Shown: one piece after another, positions 10,384 through 21,535 of the stretch
Numbering within the stretch: position 1 is the stretch's first letter
Layout of the letters: each line of letters opens with the position of its first letter
Source of the DNA: Haematobia irritans
Lineage: Eukaryota; Arthropoda; Insecta; Diptera; Muscidae
DNA length: 64,000 nucleotides
Direction of reading: 5' to 3'
Assembly (NCBI RefSeq): GCF_050003625.1
Contig: NC_134398.1
Location: 107,540,026-107,604,025, forward strand
The notes under the pieces: model-generated
Told to the model about the DNA's origin: nothing
Seen by the model: only the letters and a program-made list of their open reading frames with translations
Database searches by the model: none
Position numbers and translations under genes: made by a program

Positions 10384-11432
10384 GCTTCAGACATTACTAA
10401 CTTGGTTGGAATTATTTTAATGCTGATTTAGATGCAAAATTTTTTTAGATCTGGTCACACTGATCATCAATTGTATTGTGGTTGTTGTTAACTTTTGTTC
10501 TATTGAAAATAAACCGAAGATGTAAAAAGATCGATATGTATTTGCAAAGCATATTAGAGTGGGTCGAATTTAGAAATTTTGAAAGTTGCAATCAAATTAA
10601 ATATTAAATTAAGAAAATGCGTTATTGATTCAAATAAAACGAAATAAACATGAAAATGCAAACATTAATAGAAAACGGTTTGCAATGAAGATTAATTTAA
10701 GAAAATTAATAAATAAAATGAAATGCTGGTTTAATGTCGATGAACTTTAAAAAAAGCCTATTAACAAACTTGAAAATTTCGTTTCTTCATTCGTCACATC
10801 ATAATATGTTAATTTTATTGATTTGAAACTTATAAACTAAAAATAAAAAATGAAATTTATAGTTTTTAATCTATACTAACGAAATATTTGGAAACACAAA
10901 AAAAAGATGATATTATGAAAAATAAATCTTAAATCTTTCCCTAACTCACTTAGAACTCTCAAATAGTCTTTCAGACCCGGTATAAAACACAAGTCAAACC
11001 AAAACATATCTAAATATTTAAATCCCAGAAAACTTTTTCTCAACCTGACCTAATGAGCTCGTTAGGAAATTATATTTTCTATGGGAGAAATGGGAAACTA
11101 ATTTTAAAACTAGAATTCTTTGGCGATCCTTTACACGAACACTAAAGTTAATAAATATAATCTTAGATAAAAAAAACTCAAATAAATAAATATGACGATA
11201 AAAAATATATAACAAACACATAGACTTACAAACTGCGGGTATAAAACATTTCAAATGACTTCGTTTATGAAAACCAGAGATGGATTATTTTTGTTTCGAT
11301 TATTTTGCTGCTTGCGCCTAATACCGCCTTTGAATATTATAAATATTCGGGTCTCCGCTTATTTGCTGGCTTTGGCAACACGCTATCAAAGAGTATACAA
11401 AGAGTTTATACAAAGAGTTTGTACAAAGAGTA
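10384..11432. other. AT-rich stretch, no gene seen
   Basis: 10480-10740 is a diverged partner of 40745-41060 (shared blocks: ttctattgaaaataaa, agaagatgta, gggtgggtcg, ggtttaatgtcg). 11385-11432 has an imperfect 'acaaagagtttat' tandem repeat. The remaining frames are short and show no recognisable protein. Confidence 0.4.
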
Positions 11433-12081
11433 TACACGGACGAAAAAGACTGTTTTTCATATGTTTGGGTATAAACATTATATATTTGGAACTCAAAATT
11501 TTAAACACAATATTTTTGAGTGCAAACATATAATGTTCATAAACTAGCATAATATGTTTGGGACATATATGTTAATATGTTAGAACATATTATGTTTGGG
11601 ACATAAAATGTTTGTAAATATAATATGCTTGGATGCAAACATATATTAATTTAGAAATAGCCCATAAACATATATGTGTTTACAAAGAGAGACAAGTGTA
11701 TGCTGGAAGTAAAATAATGAAAGTAACCAATTGGCTCATTACAAATATATATACACAAAGAAAATTTCATTATATATAGGAAAAATACTCTGTGTGAATA
11801 TAAACAAGTATAAATTTACATATTATGAGTAAACATATATATGTTGTGAATTGTATATGCTTAAGTAAAATATTAAAATGAGTATTCGGAGAGAAAATTC
11901 ATTCGGAACCAAGATAAAATATATTTGAAAAAAGAGCATGAGTTTTGTTTATCATTTTCGCATTACGGGCACAATTTTTTTGTTTCGTCAAAACAAATCG
12001 GAACGTAGGACGAGTAAGTCAAAATATTCAAACAAAGGTAATTAAAGGGATCTTCATAAACACTAACGAAAGGGCACTATA

Positions 12082-14574
12082 CACTGAACAAAAAGCACGT
12101 CCGGTTCCAAAGATTGTGTGCGGAGAATACAAGTAAGGATGCTTTTAAGACACAATTCTCTTTTAAATGGGGTTTTGTGTACTTGACTCTACGAAGCACA
12201 TTTCAATTTTTCGCTTTTTCAGCTTTTTTTCATATGCTATAAAATGTCCGTTAAAAACAAGACTTCCAGTAGAAATTATGCTATGTTTCAAGTAAAAAAT
12301 GTCTTTAAAATAAACCCAATAAACACAAACGTTTGAAAAATACTAAAATGCAATAATTTTTCAAACATTTTTTCAAAGGATTAGGGTAATATTCAAGTTG
12401 AGAAATTGTTGAGAAAATCGCGTTCTCAACAAAAAACAGACATTACCCTCAACAGTAAAATTCAACACAATAGCAATAATCTCTCAATTGTAATCCTCAA
12501 ATTGAAATGCATTGCTACTCAATAATTTCTCAAACAGTTTTCAATGTGGGACAAATTAAAAACTAATATTGCTGCGAATATTTTCTAACCACAATTTGCA
12601 TGAAAGTCAATCCCAGTTCTTACTGAAAGTCAACACTAAATTTCTAGTGATTTTGTACATTTTATTAATTTTTTTCGTTAAAAATATAATAATATTAAAA
12701 ATAACATTAACAATATAAAAAATAATAATATGTTATAATACCAATCAAAACATAATTATCTTATTAAAGGTATTAATAACTAAAACTATCAATACAACTT
12801 TAAATAACTTAAACATTTTTCATGTATAATTTCCCCCATAATGTTGGTGTCACATAACTATTAATTAATTAATTATTAATTAATATGCTGACAATTTCAA
12901 ATAATTACTATCGAGGAACTTGCTGGCCTGCGTGTTAGAATAGATTCCATCAAGAGGAATTCACAAAATATCAAACTGATGACGGAATGTAAATTGATGT
13001 AATGCACATTTTCATCCAGAAGTTCTTGATTTAGGAACTGTTGCACTTTGTTTTAATTGGTTGCACTTTGCAAGTTTTCTGGAATCTTTTCTTTGTTGTT
13101 TCCTTCATCATTTTTTCACCGGTCAACATCTTCCAAGAATATAATATCCAATGATTTTAGTTTTCTGCAAAACAATCGAGTTTTGTGATTTCCATTACGT
13201 TTTCATTTCACTTTTTATTTTGACTTACCAATTATAATTACCGTTTTGGATTAATTTCAGTTTTATGTCAATAAAAATAACTGACCACGTACTTCGTGGC
13301 ACAAAATGTATTGAAACCCACAAAATTCCTCAAGAACGTTGGTGTCACAAAATTCTTTTAAAACTCATTAAAATTCGGGAAATTAGCAAGGAACTTGATG
13401 ACTAGAGAGTTAGAATAAATTTCCAGCAATTTCAATTCACAAAATATCAAATTAAACCGATGATGCGATGTAAATTAAACTATAGGCGTGATGCGAATTA
13501 TCACCCAGTAGTTGATATGGAAAAGCATAAATACCAAGTTTAATTCATTGTACTTTGATTTATGGAAACTTTCTCTTTTCGATAAGCCACCATCATTTTT
13601 CATTGGTCATCCTCTTAATGTTTCCAAGAATGCAGCATCCAAATATTTTAGTTTTCTGCAATGAGATTTAAATTTAGTGACTTCTCTAAAGTGTTGATTT
13701 AATTTTTCATATTGACTTACCAATTATTATAAACTATTTGAAGCAGTTCCAGTTACTTGTCCAACATTTTTTCATCGGTCAGCTTTTTAATGTTTTAAAG
13801 AACGTAGAATCCATAATTTTAGTTTTCGGCAAAGAGATATAATTTAGTGTCTTCCTTAAAGTTTCATATCATGTTTTTATTTTCACTTACGTATTATTAG
13901 AAACTATTTGGAGTAAATTCAGTTTTTTGTCTAAAATGTTTTTTATTTCTTTCAATTGACCACGAACTTCGTTGCACAAACAAGTATTGAAAACCACATG
14001 GTTTTTTCGTTGCATTTTAGGGTAGTGTTTTGTCAAAGTTTTCTCATATTATCTTCAACCCCTTTTCAAAGATTTCGTCAACATTTTGGCAAATTGGAAG
14101 TAATTTGCAAACAATTTGAAGATGTATTGAATATGAGCTGTTTCAAGTCAAGTTGAATTTATGTTGATAATTATAGTTACCCTCAAACTGAAAAGTTGTT
14201 GCATTTGAAAAACTCTCATCCTGTGTTTATTGGGAAGTATTGAAAAACATATCCTAGTTTTTAATGATTTTTGCCTTGTAGTCAAGATGCAAAAATGCAA
14301 CAAATTTAAAGACAGTTTCATTAATATTAAAGAATTTTTCTGAATTATTAAAGTCAAGTTGACCTTAGTCCAAAAATTTGTTCTTTCATGTTATGACACC
14401 ATTTTTAAGTCAAATCACTTAATTATAACGACAACACGACTTCATTGAAAGTATCGACCTTTGAACATGGAAAAAACTTTATATTAGAGAAATGCGTCTT
14501 CTAAGCTAAGCAAAAGTTGTATTCTTATTTTAAGGACATGAACTCTTTGGCCTCACGACAATATTTTTTCAGTG
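12082..14574 (+). mobile_element. TIR family 2 element with internal tandem repeats
   Basis: Begins CACTGAACAAAAAGC and ends ATATTTTTTCAGTG. Left and right arms match copies at 53420-57250 and 61.3-63.69 kb (shared: cttccagtagaaattatgct; gagaaatgcgtcttctaa; cacgacaatattttttcag). The centre holds the ~480-bp tandem repeats at 12840-14000. No coding capacity. Confidence 0.65.
12840..14000. repeat. diverged ~480-bp tandem repeats, about 2.5 units
   Basis: Unit 1 starts at aatgttggtgtcacataact (12841), unit 2 at aacgttggtgtcacaaaatt (about 13336), and a partial third from about 13770. Each has, in order, a gaggaacttg/aaggaacttg block, attcacaaaatatcaaa, tcatcattttttc, ttttagttttc and a 'tgaccacg(t/a)acttcgt' block near its end. 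They are diverged, so the expansion is old. Confidence 0.6.
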
Positions 14575-15461
14575 CACTCTTTTTAGAGTTGTGAAAGTAA
14601 AATGAAAACAGGGCGAAACAGTGAAAAATTAAACAGTAAGGTCTATAAAAACAAAGATTAGTTCCTCTTTATTAATGAGTAGTCCAAGAGGAGTTGACGG
14701 ATTTTTTCGAAAATAAGAGCGGGCATTGAGTTCGAGTTTTGCCGCTAAAATTATTTTTCATTTTAGTGGCAAAACAAGAATAACATTACAACTTTTTCCG
14801 GTAAATTGTATTATAACATGGTGGGGAAAGATCCAAAGCAACAATTGAATAAGTTTATTTTCTTTAAAAAAATTATTAAAGAAAAGTAAAAGGGTAAACC
14901 ATTTTAACGTGATAATGCCAATTTATACCGGCCTTAAGAATTAAATTAAGTACAAAATTATTCGTTAATAAAAATTCATATTTATTTGTATTTCTAAATT
15001 AATGGTGTTACATGCTAGCAAACAATTGTTCACACCAAAATAAATTTATGTGCTGTTTTAAAATTACTGTTTAGAATTTAATTTAAACTTTTGAATGGTT
15101 ATCGTTAACCTTAGGGTTCGATGGAAAAATACTTATATATACTCGACTTCACGTTCTTCTTTTGTAAGAGTTTTTGAATTTCTTCGAAAATTTTAAACTT
15201 GTATACAAAAACCTTTATTTGTTACACAATTTTTATTGTTGCAATAAAAAAATAATATTTGATTTGAACTCAGTCCATTTCGTTTATATCAAGCACTTTT
15301 CTTTTCTGACTTTAAGTATTTTATAAAACACACTTTACAATTTCGTATTAAAAATTTAATATAATAGTATGTAATGCTGAACACCTTTTCGGGAACTTCG
15401 AACGTATCTGGAATATATGTTCAAAAATATATTAAAAAAAAAAATAAAAAAAATGGTGTTG
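14575..15461. other. AT-rich stretch with a 40-bp hairpin
   Basis: Part of the cargo of the TIR family 1 copy. 14736-14775 is a hairpin: GTTTTGCCGCTAAAAT and ATTTTAGTGGCAAAAC with one mismatch around an 8-base loop. No protein-like reading frame. Confidence 0.4.
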
Positions 15462-15540
15462 GTCGAAGCAGGGATCGAACCCAGGTCCCCTGTCACGCAA
15501 GGCGGACGACCAACCACTGCTCCACGCTGCCAACAAATGT
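15462..15540 (-). repeat. tRNA-derived SINE head, truncated
   Basis: On the minus strand: a tRNA-like segment with TGGAGCAGTGG (A-box-like, one mismatch) and GGTTCGATCCC (B box), then CTGCTTCGACCAACACC. It is collinear with the head of the SINE at 17606 (CCGCCTTGC, GGGTTCGAT, GCTTCGACC), so it is a 3'-truncated member of the same or a sister family. Confidence 0.55.
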
Positions 15541-15644
15541 ATGTTTAACAATGTTATGTTGTTAAACAATGTTATGTTTGCATCGGCTCGTGGGCGCCGC
15601 AAGCTATGCTATATAAATATAACTTATAACGATAATTATCTCTA

Positions 15645-15715
15645 GGCCAGTGGTTAGTGTGCTGGCTTACATACTGTGTGGTCCGCTGTTCGAATCCCCG
15701 TCCGGCAAAAGGTAA
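15645..15715 (+). repeat. tRNA-like segment in TIR family 1
   Basis: GGCCAGTGGTTAGTGTGCTGG followed by CTGTTCGAATCCCCG and a short A-rich tail, i.e. A- and B-box-like promoter halves. Part of it (from cttacatactgtg) is repeated at the same relative place in the TIR family 1 copy at 60721-60780. It does not close into a good cloverleaf. Confidence 0.45.
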
Positions 15716-16368
15716 AATTAAAAAAATTATAAAATATAATAATTTCTTCTAAAATGTTTGTATTACAGAAAAAGTAAGAAAAATGTGAGGGAATATACAA
15801 TTAGGCAGAAAAAAAATTTGAGCACAATCTTCTTTTGGGAGAAAATTCTGCTAAGCATATAATATTTTTGGGTTCAAAATGTTTCCAAACATATTATATG
15901 TTCACATAAGAACATATAGTTTTTTTGGAAGACAACATTATTGAATTTGGATGGAAAAATACAAAATGTTTGGAACTTAGACTACCCAAACATATTATAT
16001 TGTTTAGACCAATATGCTTTCAAACATATTATATATTGGAAGAAATCAAACATATAAATGTTTGGGCAATACCCAAAAATTTATATGCTTGAAGCAAAAT
16101 ATGTTTGGGAGTATATGTTACGGAAGCGATTTTTTTTGAGGGTGTATACAAAGAGAATATATTTATAAAGAGATTGCATCAAGTTCGAAACGAAAATTCG
16201 AAGTTTGCGAGTTCCGTCCAACATTGGATTCCGTAACTTTTGGGGTACAATGTTGCATTGTGGGCTTAGAAAATATTAATGTCGTTTGTATTTGTAATCA
16301 GACTGGCACTGCATTGCCATTTACATGACATCAACATAGCATAGAAAAACCTACCCATATACGATGAC

Positions 16369-17263
16369 TACTCTATCTTTTATTCACATCGCACCTCCCG
16401 AAATCCTCGAAAGCTATTATTGGAACATTTGCTGATGACACAGCGATACTGGCTGTGGACAAAAATGAAATAAATGCAAGCAATACTCTCCAGGACTATT
16501 TAAATACGTTGTCCTTATGGCTCAGCAAATGGCGTATAAAAGCAAATGAATCTAAATCAACCCAGGTAACATTTACTTTGAAACACAAAATATGCCCACC
16601 TGTATACCTGAACCAAATACAGATACATCAACGTAATGATGCACTGTATTTAGGAATATACCTAGACCAAAAACTGAAATGGAAAAAACACATAGAGACT
16701 AAAAGAAAAGCTCTTGATATCCAATTCAATAAAATGAAATACCTAATTGGTTACCGATCAAAGCTTTCGTTGGAAAATAAGATTCTTATCTACAAATGTA
16801 TAATAAAACCTGTATGGACTTACGGCATTCAATTATGGGGAACCGCTTCAAATACAAATATAAAAGTGCTACAACAGTTTCAATCGAAAGTATTGAGAAC
16901 AATAACAAATGCTCCCACATACATAACCAATCAACGACTCCATGATCCAAATGACACAAATCCGCTTGCTTCACATTTAATGTCAAGTCAAGAAACGTTT
17001 AAAAGACTTAAAAGGAAAGCCCCGCAGGATTTACTAGTTTAAGTCATTATATAATATATGTGTGCATATACATACATGTATATATGTATTTATACATATG
17101 TATTTGTGTGTGTAGACGCACATATGAATTTAAAATTTAAATTTAATGTTTATTATGGGTTGACCACTGGGTCGACACCATTGAAGTACGATTTGCAAAA
17201 ACCACGAATAATGTCAAATATCAATGTAAGATAGATCGTATTAATAAAGTACATAAAAAAAAA
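16369..17263 (+). mobile_element. Jockey-clade LINE, 5'-truncated insertion
   Basis: 895 bp flanked by a 12-bp direct repeat ATATACGATGAC (16357-16368 and 17264-17275). It starts in frame inside the reverse transcriptase (LYLLFTSHLPKSSK), runs to the end of ORF2, and ends in a ten-base-plus A tail at 17255-17264. A typical target-primed, 5'-truncated copy, and less decayed than the Jockey at 4.3-9.6 kb. Confidence 0.92.
16372..17042 (+). CDS. Jockey ORF2 C-terminal fragment (RT end)
   Basis: Open to the stop at 17042, including bases upstream of the first ATG at 16455. Contains the RT catalytic box IGTFADDTAILA, then LSLWLSKWRIKAN, YLGIYLDQKLKWKKHI and KPVWTYGIQLWG, and ends RLKRKAPQDLLV, the usual Jockey ORF2 terminus. 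Without the endonuclease and first RT motifs it cannot mobilise itself. No stop or frameshift in 670 bases indicates recent insertion. Confidence 0.85.
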
Positions 17264-17275
17264 ATATACGATGAC

Positions 17276-17605
17276 AAACAATTAACAGCAGCTATACTAA
17301 AGAAATGTTATGATGAAATTCCCATTTTGAATTTCGAAATATGTTAATATGTACCGAACAACTAATGGGATGTAAATATTTTCATTTTGTCCCTAGTAAA
17401 AAACAGCAAATAAATTAAAAATGTCAATCTAAATAATAATAATTATTGGATATGTAGTGTGAATGTAGTACAACATCAACATTGGATTTAAATTATAAAT
17501 ATCGGGGTCTCAGAAAATAAAATAGGTTGATTTTGAGAAAAAAATAAACATAGGCTATAAAGCAAAAACCTCGTAATTTTAAGTTGCAATATATGAGAGT
17601 GTATA
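17276..17605. other. AT-rich stretch, nothing recognised
   Basis: No protein-like frame, RNA gene or repeat boundary that I can support. Confidence 0.4.
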
Positions 17606-17940
17606 GGAGCCACCGTGGTGCAATGGTTAGCATGCCCGCCTTGCATGGACAAGGTCGTGGGTTCGATTTCTGCTTCGACCGAACACCAAAAACTTTTTCA
17701 GCGGAGGATTATCCCACCTCAGTAATGCTGGTGACATTTCAAAGCTTCTCTAAGTGGTTTCACTGCAATGTGGAACGCCGTTCGGACTCGGCTATAAAAA
17801 GGATGTCCCTTGTCATTGAGCTTAACATGGAATCGTTCAGCACTCAGTGATAAGAGAGAAGTTCACCAATGTGGTACCACAATGGACTGAATAGTCTAAG
17901 TGAGCCTGATACATCGGGCTGCCACCAAACCTAACCTAAC
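17606..17940 (+). mobile_element. tRNA-derived SINE with LINE-B-type tail
   Basis: About 335 bp. Head: GAGCCACCGTGGTGCAATGG, with TGGTGCAATGGTTAG (A-box-like) and GGGTTCGATTTC (B-box-like) placed as in a tRNA promoter for RNA polymerase III. Body about 17690-17865. Tail: caatggactgaatagtctaa, gtgagcctga, atcgggctgcca, then aacctaacctaac. The tail matches the 3' end of LINE-B at 2737-2805 and at 32080-32160 (minus). No target duplication seen. Confidence 0.8.
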
Positions 17941-18820
17941 GCAGCTTCATGAAAATGGGGTAATAATCGTAATAATGTGACAATTGAACAAATGCTACTT
18001 TTGAGGATTGCTACGATTTTCACATACACATCATACGTTTTATTTTTTTTAAGTTAAATTTGGCAACGCAGTCCATTTTTGAAACCGAAAAACAAAACTT
18101 ATTTATATGATTTTTTTTAGTTTATTAGAAATTAGGTAAGTGAAAAAAACTAATTTTGAGGATTGCTACGAATTTCACACACATACATTTTCATATAACT
18201 TAGTTTTTCAAACACAACAAGGCCCTTTTTTGAAACAGAGAAACGAAAATATGCAGAATGAACTGCCAGCACATTTTTAATCAAATTATTGGTTATCACA
18301 AAAATATAATTTGACAACATCGCCTGAGAAAAATTGTTCCATTTTGTGGCTCGATTTTGTAATTTAAAGTCATTTGAGAAATCAAATTAACCCCCATTTT
18401 CATGAAGCTTCGTTATTGCTCCGTTAACTAACGAACTTTTAAACTGTTTTATGGACATAGCTGCCATCTTGCCAACACACAAAAATTTTTTTTTCTGATT
18501 CAATCACGAAATTAATTGATCCAATTATTTTTTAATTGAAATGTCTTCAATCACAGAAATGATAGTATCAATTAAAAAATTAATTGAAGGTCAATTAAAA
18601 AGTTAATTGATCCAATTAAAAAATTAATTGATGCTATTATTTTTGTGATTCATTTTTGTTTCAATTAAAAAATTTGTTGAATCAATAACATTTTTAATTG
18701 TTTTTTTTTTTTAGTTAAAGTAATTTTTCAGTTAAAGTTAGCCGGAAAGAAGATATTTGCAATTTACTTCTGTTAACTGGGAGTTAAAGCCTAACGGAGC
18801 TACATGAAAATGGCCGTAAA
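17941..18820. mobile_element. foldback cluster around 'cttcatgaaaatgg'
   Basis: Three arms: GCAGCTTCATGAAAATGGGG at 17941 (+), its inverse CCCCCATTTTCATGAAGCTT at 18391, and ACGGAGCTACATGAAAATGG near 18794 (+). 17941-18411 also holds an internal direct repeat (gaggattgctacga at 18002 and 18158). 18391-18820 contains the AATTGATCC repeat at 18478-18715. Short, non-coding, probably two related non-autonomous elements. Confidence 0.5.
18478..18715. repeat. 'attaattgatccaatta' repeat element, copy 1
   Basis: Starts acacacaaaaattttttttt, then gaaattaattgatccaatta and ttaattgaaatgtctt, with several further aattaattga blocks. The same ordered blocks recur at 49080-49425. Non-coding. Confidence 0.55.
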
Positions 18821-18894
18821 AGGTATTTGTTGACATATGTCCAAGTTTTATTGAAAATAAATGCATGTTTGCATATGGATATGTGAATTTTTAA

Positions 18895-19080
18895 CTATTT
18901 ATACCCTGCGCCACACTGTGGAACAGGGTATTATAAGTTAGTACATATGTTTGCAACACCCAGAAGGAGACGAGATAGATACATGGTGTCTGGCAAAAAT
19001 GCTCAGGGTGGGGTTCTTAGTCGATATAGCCATGTCCGTCTGTCCGTGAACGCAATTTTGTAATCAAAGCCTAGGTCGCA
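18895..19080. repeat. hairpin-ended dispersed repeat (left end)
   Basis: Begins with ataccctg...cagggtat, an 8-bp stem around gcgccacactgtggaa, followed by gtacatatgtttgcaacacc, gagacgagatagatacatgg and a 'tccgtctgtccgtg' block. A diverged, longer relative lies at 52530-53419. The right side ends where the reading frame fragment described at 19064-28074 begins. Confidence 0.55.
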
Positions 19081-19303
19081 GACGGAGCTCGCAAACTTGG
19101 AATTGATGCAATCTCTTTCTAAATACATACTCTTTGGATGTGATGTCTCGTTGATCACGATGTGGATTAGACTTAACATTATTGGCAGTTGAAGTCGTGA
19201 GTTTCTGTTGTGAGAAGTTTCGTATAGGCAAAGTCTTAGGTCGTGGTAGGACGGTGATATTTGTGGATAGAATATTTTGTTTTGGTTGTAGTGTGGACTG
19301 TAC

Positions 19304-20863
19304 TGTGAGATTGGTTGGCGGGTGTCGCTGTAATAACCACTGGGAAAAAATTTTCTGTTTGCGTTTACTTTATAAATTAAAATGTTTTGTTTATCAAGTA
19401 GGCTAAAATTAATTTCATTGATAATTGACGTTTGAGAAAATTTTCATTAAATTCAAATTCTCAGAAAGAAAAGATTAAACTTTTGGTTAGAGAAAAGAAA
19501 GGAAAACGTAAACCGACGTCTGAATTTTTATACAACCGCAAAGCTATTGCTGCGAAATAATTTTGTACGAATCATCGTTGTTTTTTTTATCATTATTTTA
19601 TCAACCAAAATCATTAATTGTAAAAGGTAGGTGAAACACTATTTGACGGCCTCGACCAGATTTTTATTTGTAGTTCTGTGATTTTCAGCACGCGGATACC
19701 ATTTGGATCCGCGACCCCCAGAAGTATATTTTGCTCCAAATTGCATGATATTAACCAAAAGGAAAGAACTTGTTTACTTGGTTTTGAACGCTGTTATGGT
19801 CGGTTTAAAAACCGCATTATCTGTTGATAAGGAGCTAAGTATCATATAACCTACAAGGATATCTTTCGAAGCTCCAACAACGTATACCAACTGGAATCTG
19901 AAGGCATTTCATTCTTTGATCAATTTTTTTTTATTAATTTGTCCTTTGAGACGTAATTTTGGAAACCATGGAAAAACCATATTAATTTATATGGAGAGCT
20001 CATCCTTATATATATATATATATATATATATAGTTAATAACTCCACACCTAGATACGTCATTACCACCATTGCAATAACTTCAATCAAACGAGCGATACA
20101 ATTTGAACATTAAATTTTATTAATATATATAGCGATATCGAACAAACAACCTTTATCCTCAGGCCTGATGACATCGGTGGAGTTTTATTGGTAAGTCGCC
20201 TTTGTAATTATAAACGAATTCATATTGTATTTGCTCGTCAATCCAGACAAACGATTTATTACATTACTCATTTTGTTTTATTTACATTTGAGCCAAGAGC
20301 TCTAACAAAATCCAGTATTTTTAAGTTTTCACTCATACATTAATATATGTTTTATTATTTTCAATTCTAATCACATCATTATTGGAATTTCATAATCCTT
20401 ATATATATCTCCACTATATTATCTACACGACCAACTAGTCTAGTTAATAGTATTACTAATTGTCTTTTGAGGTTTTATTATTAAACTATTAATAATTATG
20501 AATAATAACTAGGTGTACTTTGCTTTGCACGAAAGATGAAGTGTTATATGTAAAGGATTTCTAAAATGGGGCCAAAGAAGTTAGGAACTTCCTTGGGATG
20601 GTTGGGTGGTGGAACCGTTAGTGGCTGACTGTTATCTTAAGCCACGCCTTTTCTATTGTCACTCCTCTTCCTATTTTCATCCACTTTAATTTTTCTAGGG
20701 ATCTCTTTCCCATTAAGAGCTACCTTAAGTATTTTTTTTCTTTATGTAGACGAACCCGATTACTATTATCCGAGGAAAACAACGCCCCCAAGACTCAGCA
20801 TGGCCGGTACAAGAAGGTAGCCAATGCCTCCGGAAATAGGACCAGATATGGTGGGTCGTCACA
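19304..20863 (+). repeat. 5' LTR of the 19.3-27.5 kb gypsy element
   Basis: 1560 bp, TGTGAGATTGG to GTCGTCACA. Contains a TA microsatellite at 20009-20032. Unusually long for a fly gypsy LTR. Confidence 0.93.
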
Positions 20864-20871
20864 TAATTAAA

Positions 20872-20889
20872 TGGCGCCCAACGTGGGGC
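20872..20889 (+). promoter_or_regulatory. primer-binding site
   Basis: TGGCGCCCAACGTGGGGC, eight bases after the LTR end. Its first bases are complementary to a tRNA 3' end; the TGGCGCCCAAC form is the tRNA-Lys type known from gypsy elements. It primes minus-strand DNA synthesis. Confidence 0.85.
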
Positions 20890-21535
20890 CTCAACTGAAA
20901 TATCTTTGTTTTTCGAACATCTTCTAAAATTGCTGAGGCTCCACAAAATTTTATAGTTTATCTTTTCTTTCTAACTTTCCTTTCTCCTTTCACTTTCGAT
21001 TATTCTATTTACTACCCCTTATCATCCTCTGATAACTTCGTGGACTTATGCAATCATTCGTAATCGAGTAGGCAGCCCAAAGTGTTTAGAGGATCCTCCA
21101 ATCCAATCTAAAACGAATCGGAATAGGATTTCTGTTGATTTGAGTTCTTATCGGATCTATACCATTCACGATTGTTTTTAGAAACTTTCTACCTCTATCT
21201 CTTACTAACCAATTTTCAAATACGAATAAGGATTTTTGATTTTGAGTTGATGTCGATTTCTTACCTTAGGGTTGAATATTGGGTTTTGTTTCTGGAAAAA
21301 TAGGGTTATTAGTCTAAGGAGAATTTGAATATTGAATCTAATTTCGATATTTTACTTCAGAGACATGATTTCTCTGTATTTCCCATAGGAGTGACGAATA
21401 GGAAATGAATTTGTAGAATCCTTTATTTATTTAACCTTTTTCGAGTAGTGCAAATTGTGGATTTGTTTATTTCCATCGTTTTATTATTACATTTTACATT
21501 TTTTGTTTTGTTTTACGATATTATTTTATTTAATC

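Larger units (their letters stand above)
11433..16146 (+). mobile_element. TIR family 1 element, large copy with internal insertions
   Basis: Starts TACACGGACGAAAAAG and ends GAGGGTGTA, flanked by TA on both sides (11431-11432 and 16147-16148). Left arm 11433-11690 and right arm about 15830-16146 are rich in 'aaacatataatatgtttggg' type motifs and match the arms of the copies at 60352-61299 and 51717-52206. The 4.1 kb between the arms is insertions (TIR family 2 at 12082-14574, tRNA-like segments at 15.46-15.72 kb). No transposase seen. Confidence 0.65.

Noticed and set aside
12840..14000. CRISPR-like or regulatory tandem array
   Set aside because: Units are ~480 bp, diverged and without constant short repeats and spacers, inside a eukaryotic transposon relic.
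21455..21535. Gag start upstream at 21455
   Set aside because: The extension encodes a Phe/Tyr/Leu-rich stretch from the T-rich leader; the ATG at 21536 gives a normal gag N-terminus.
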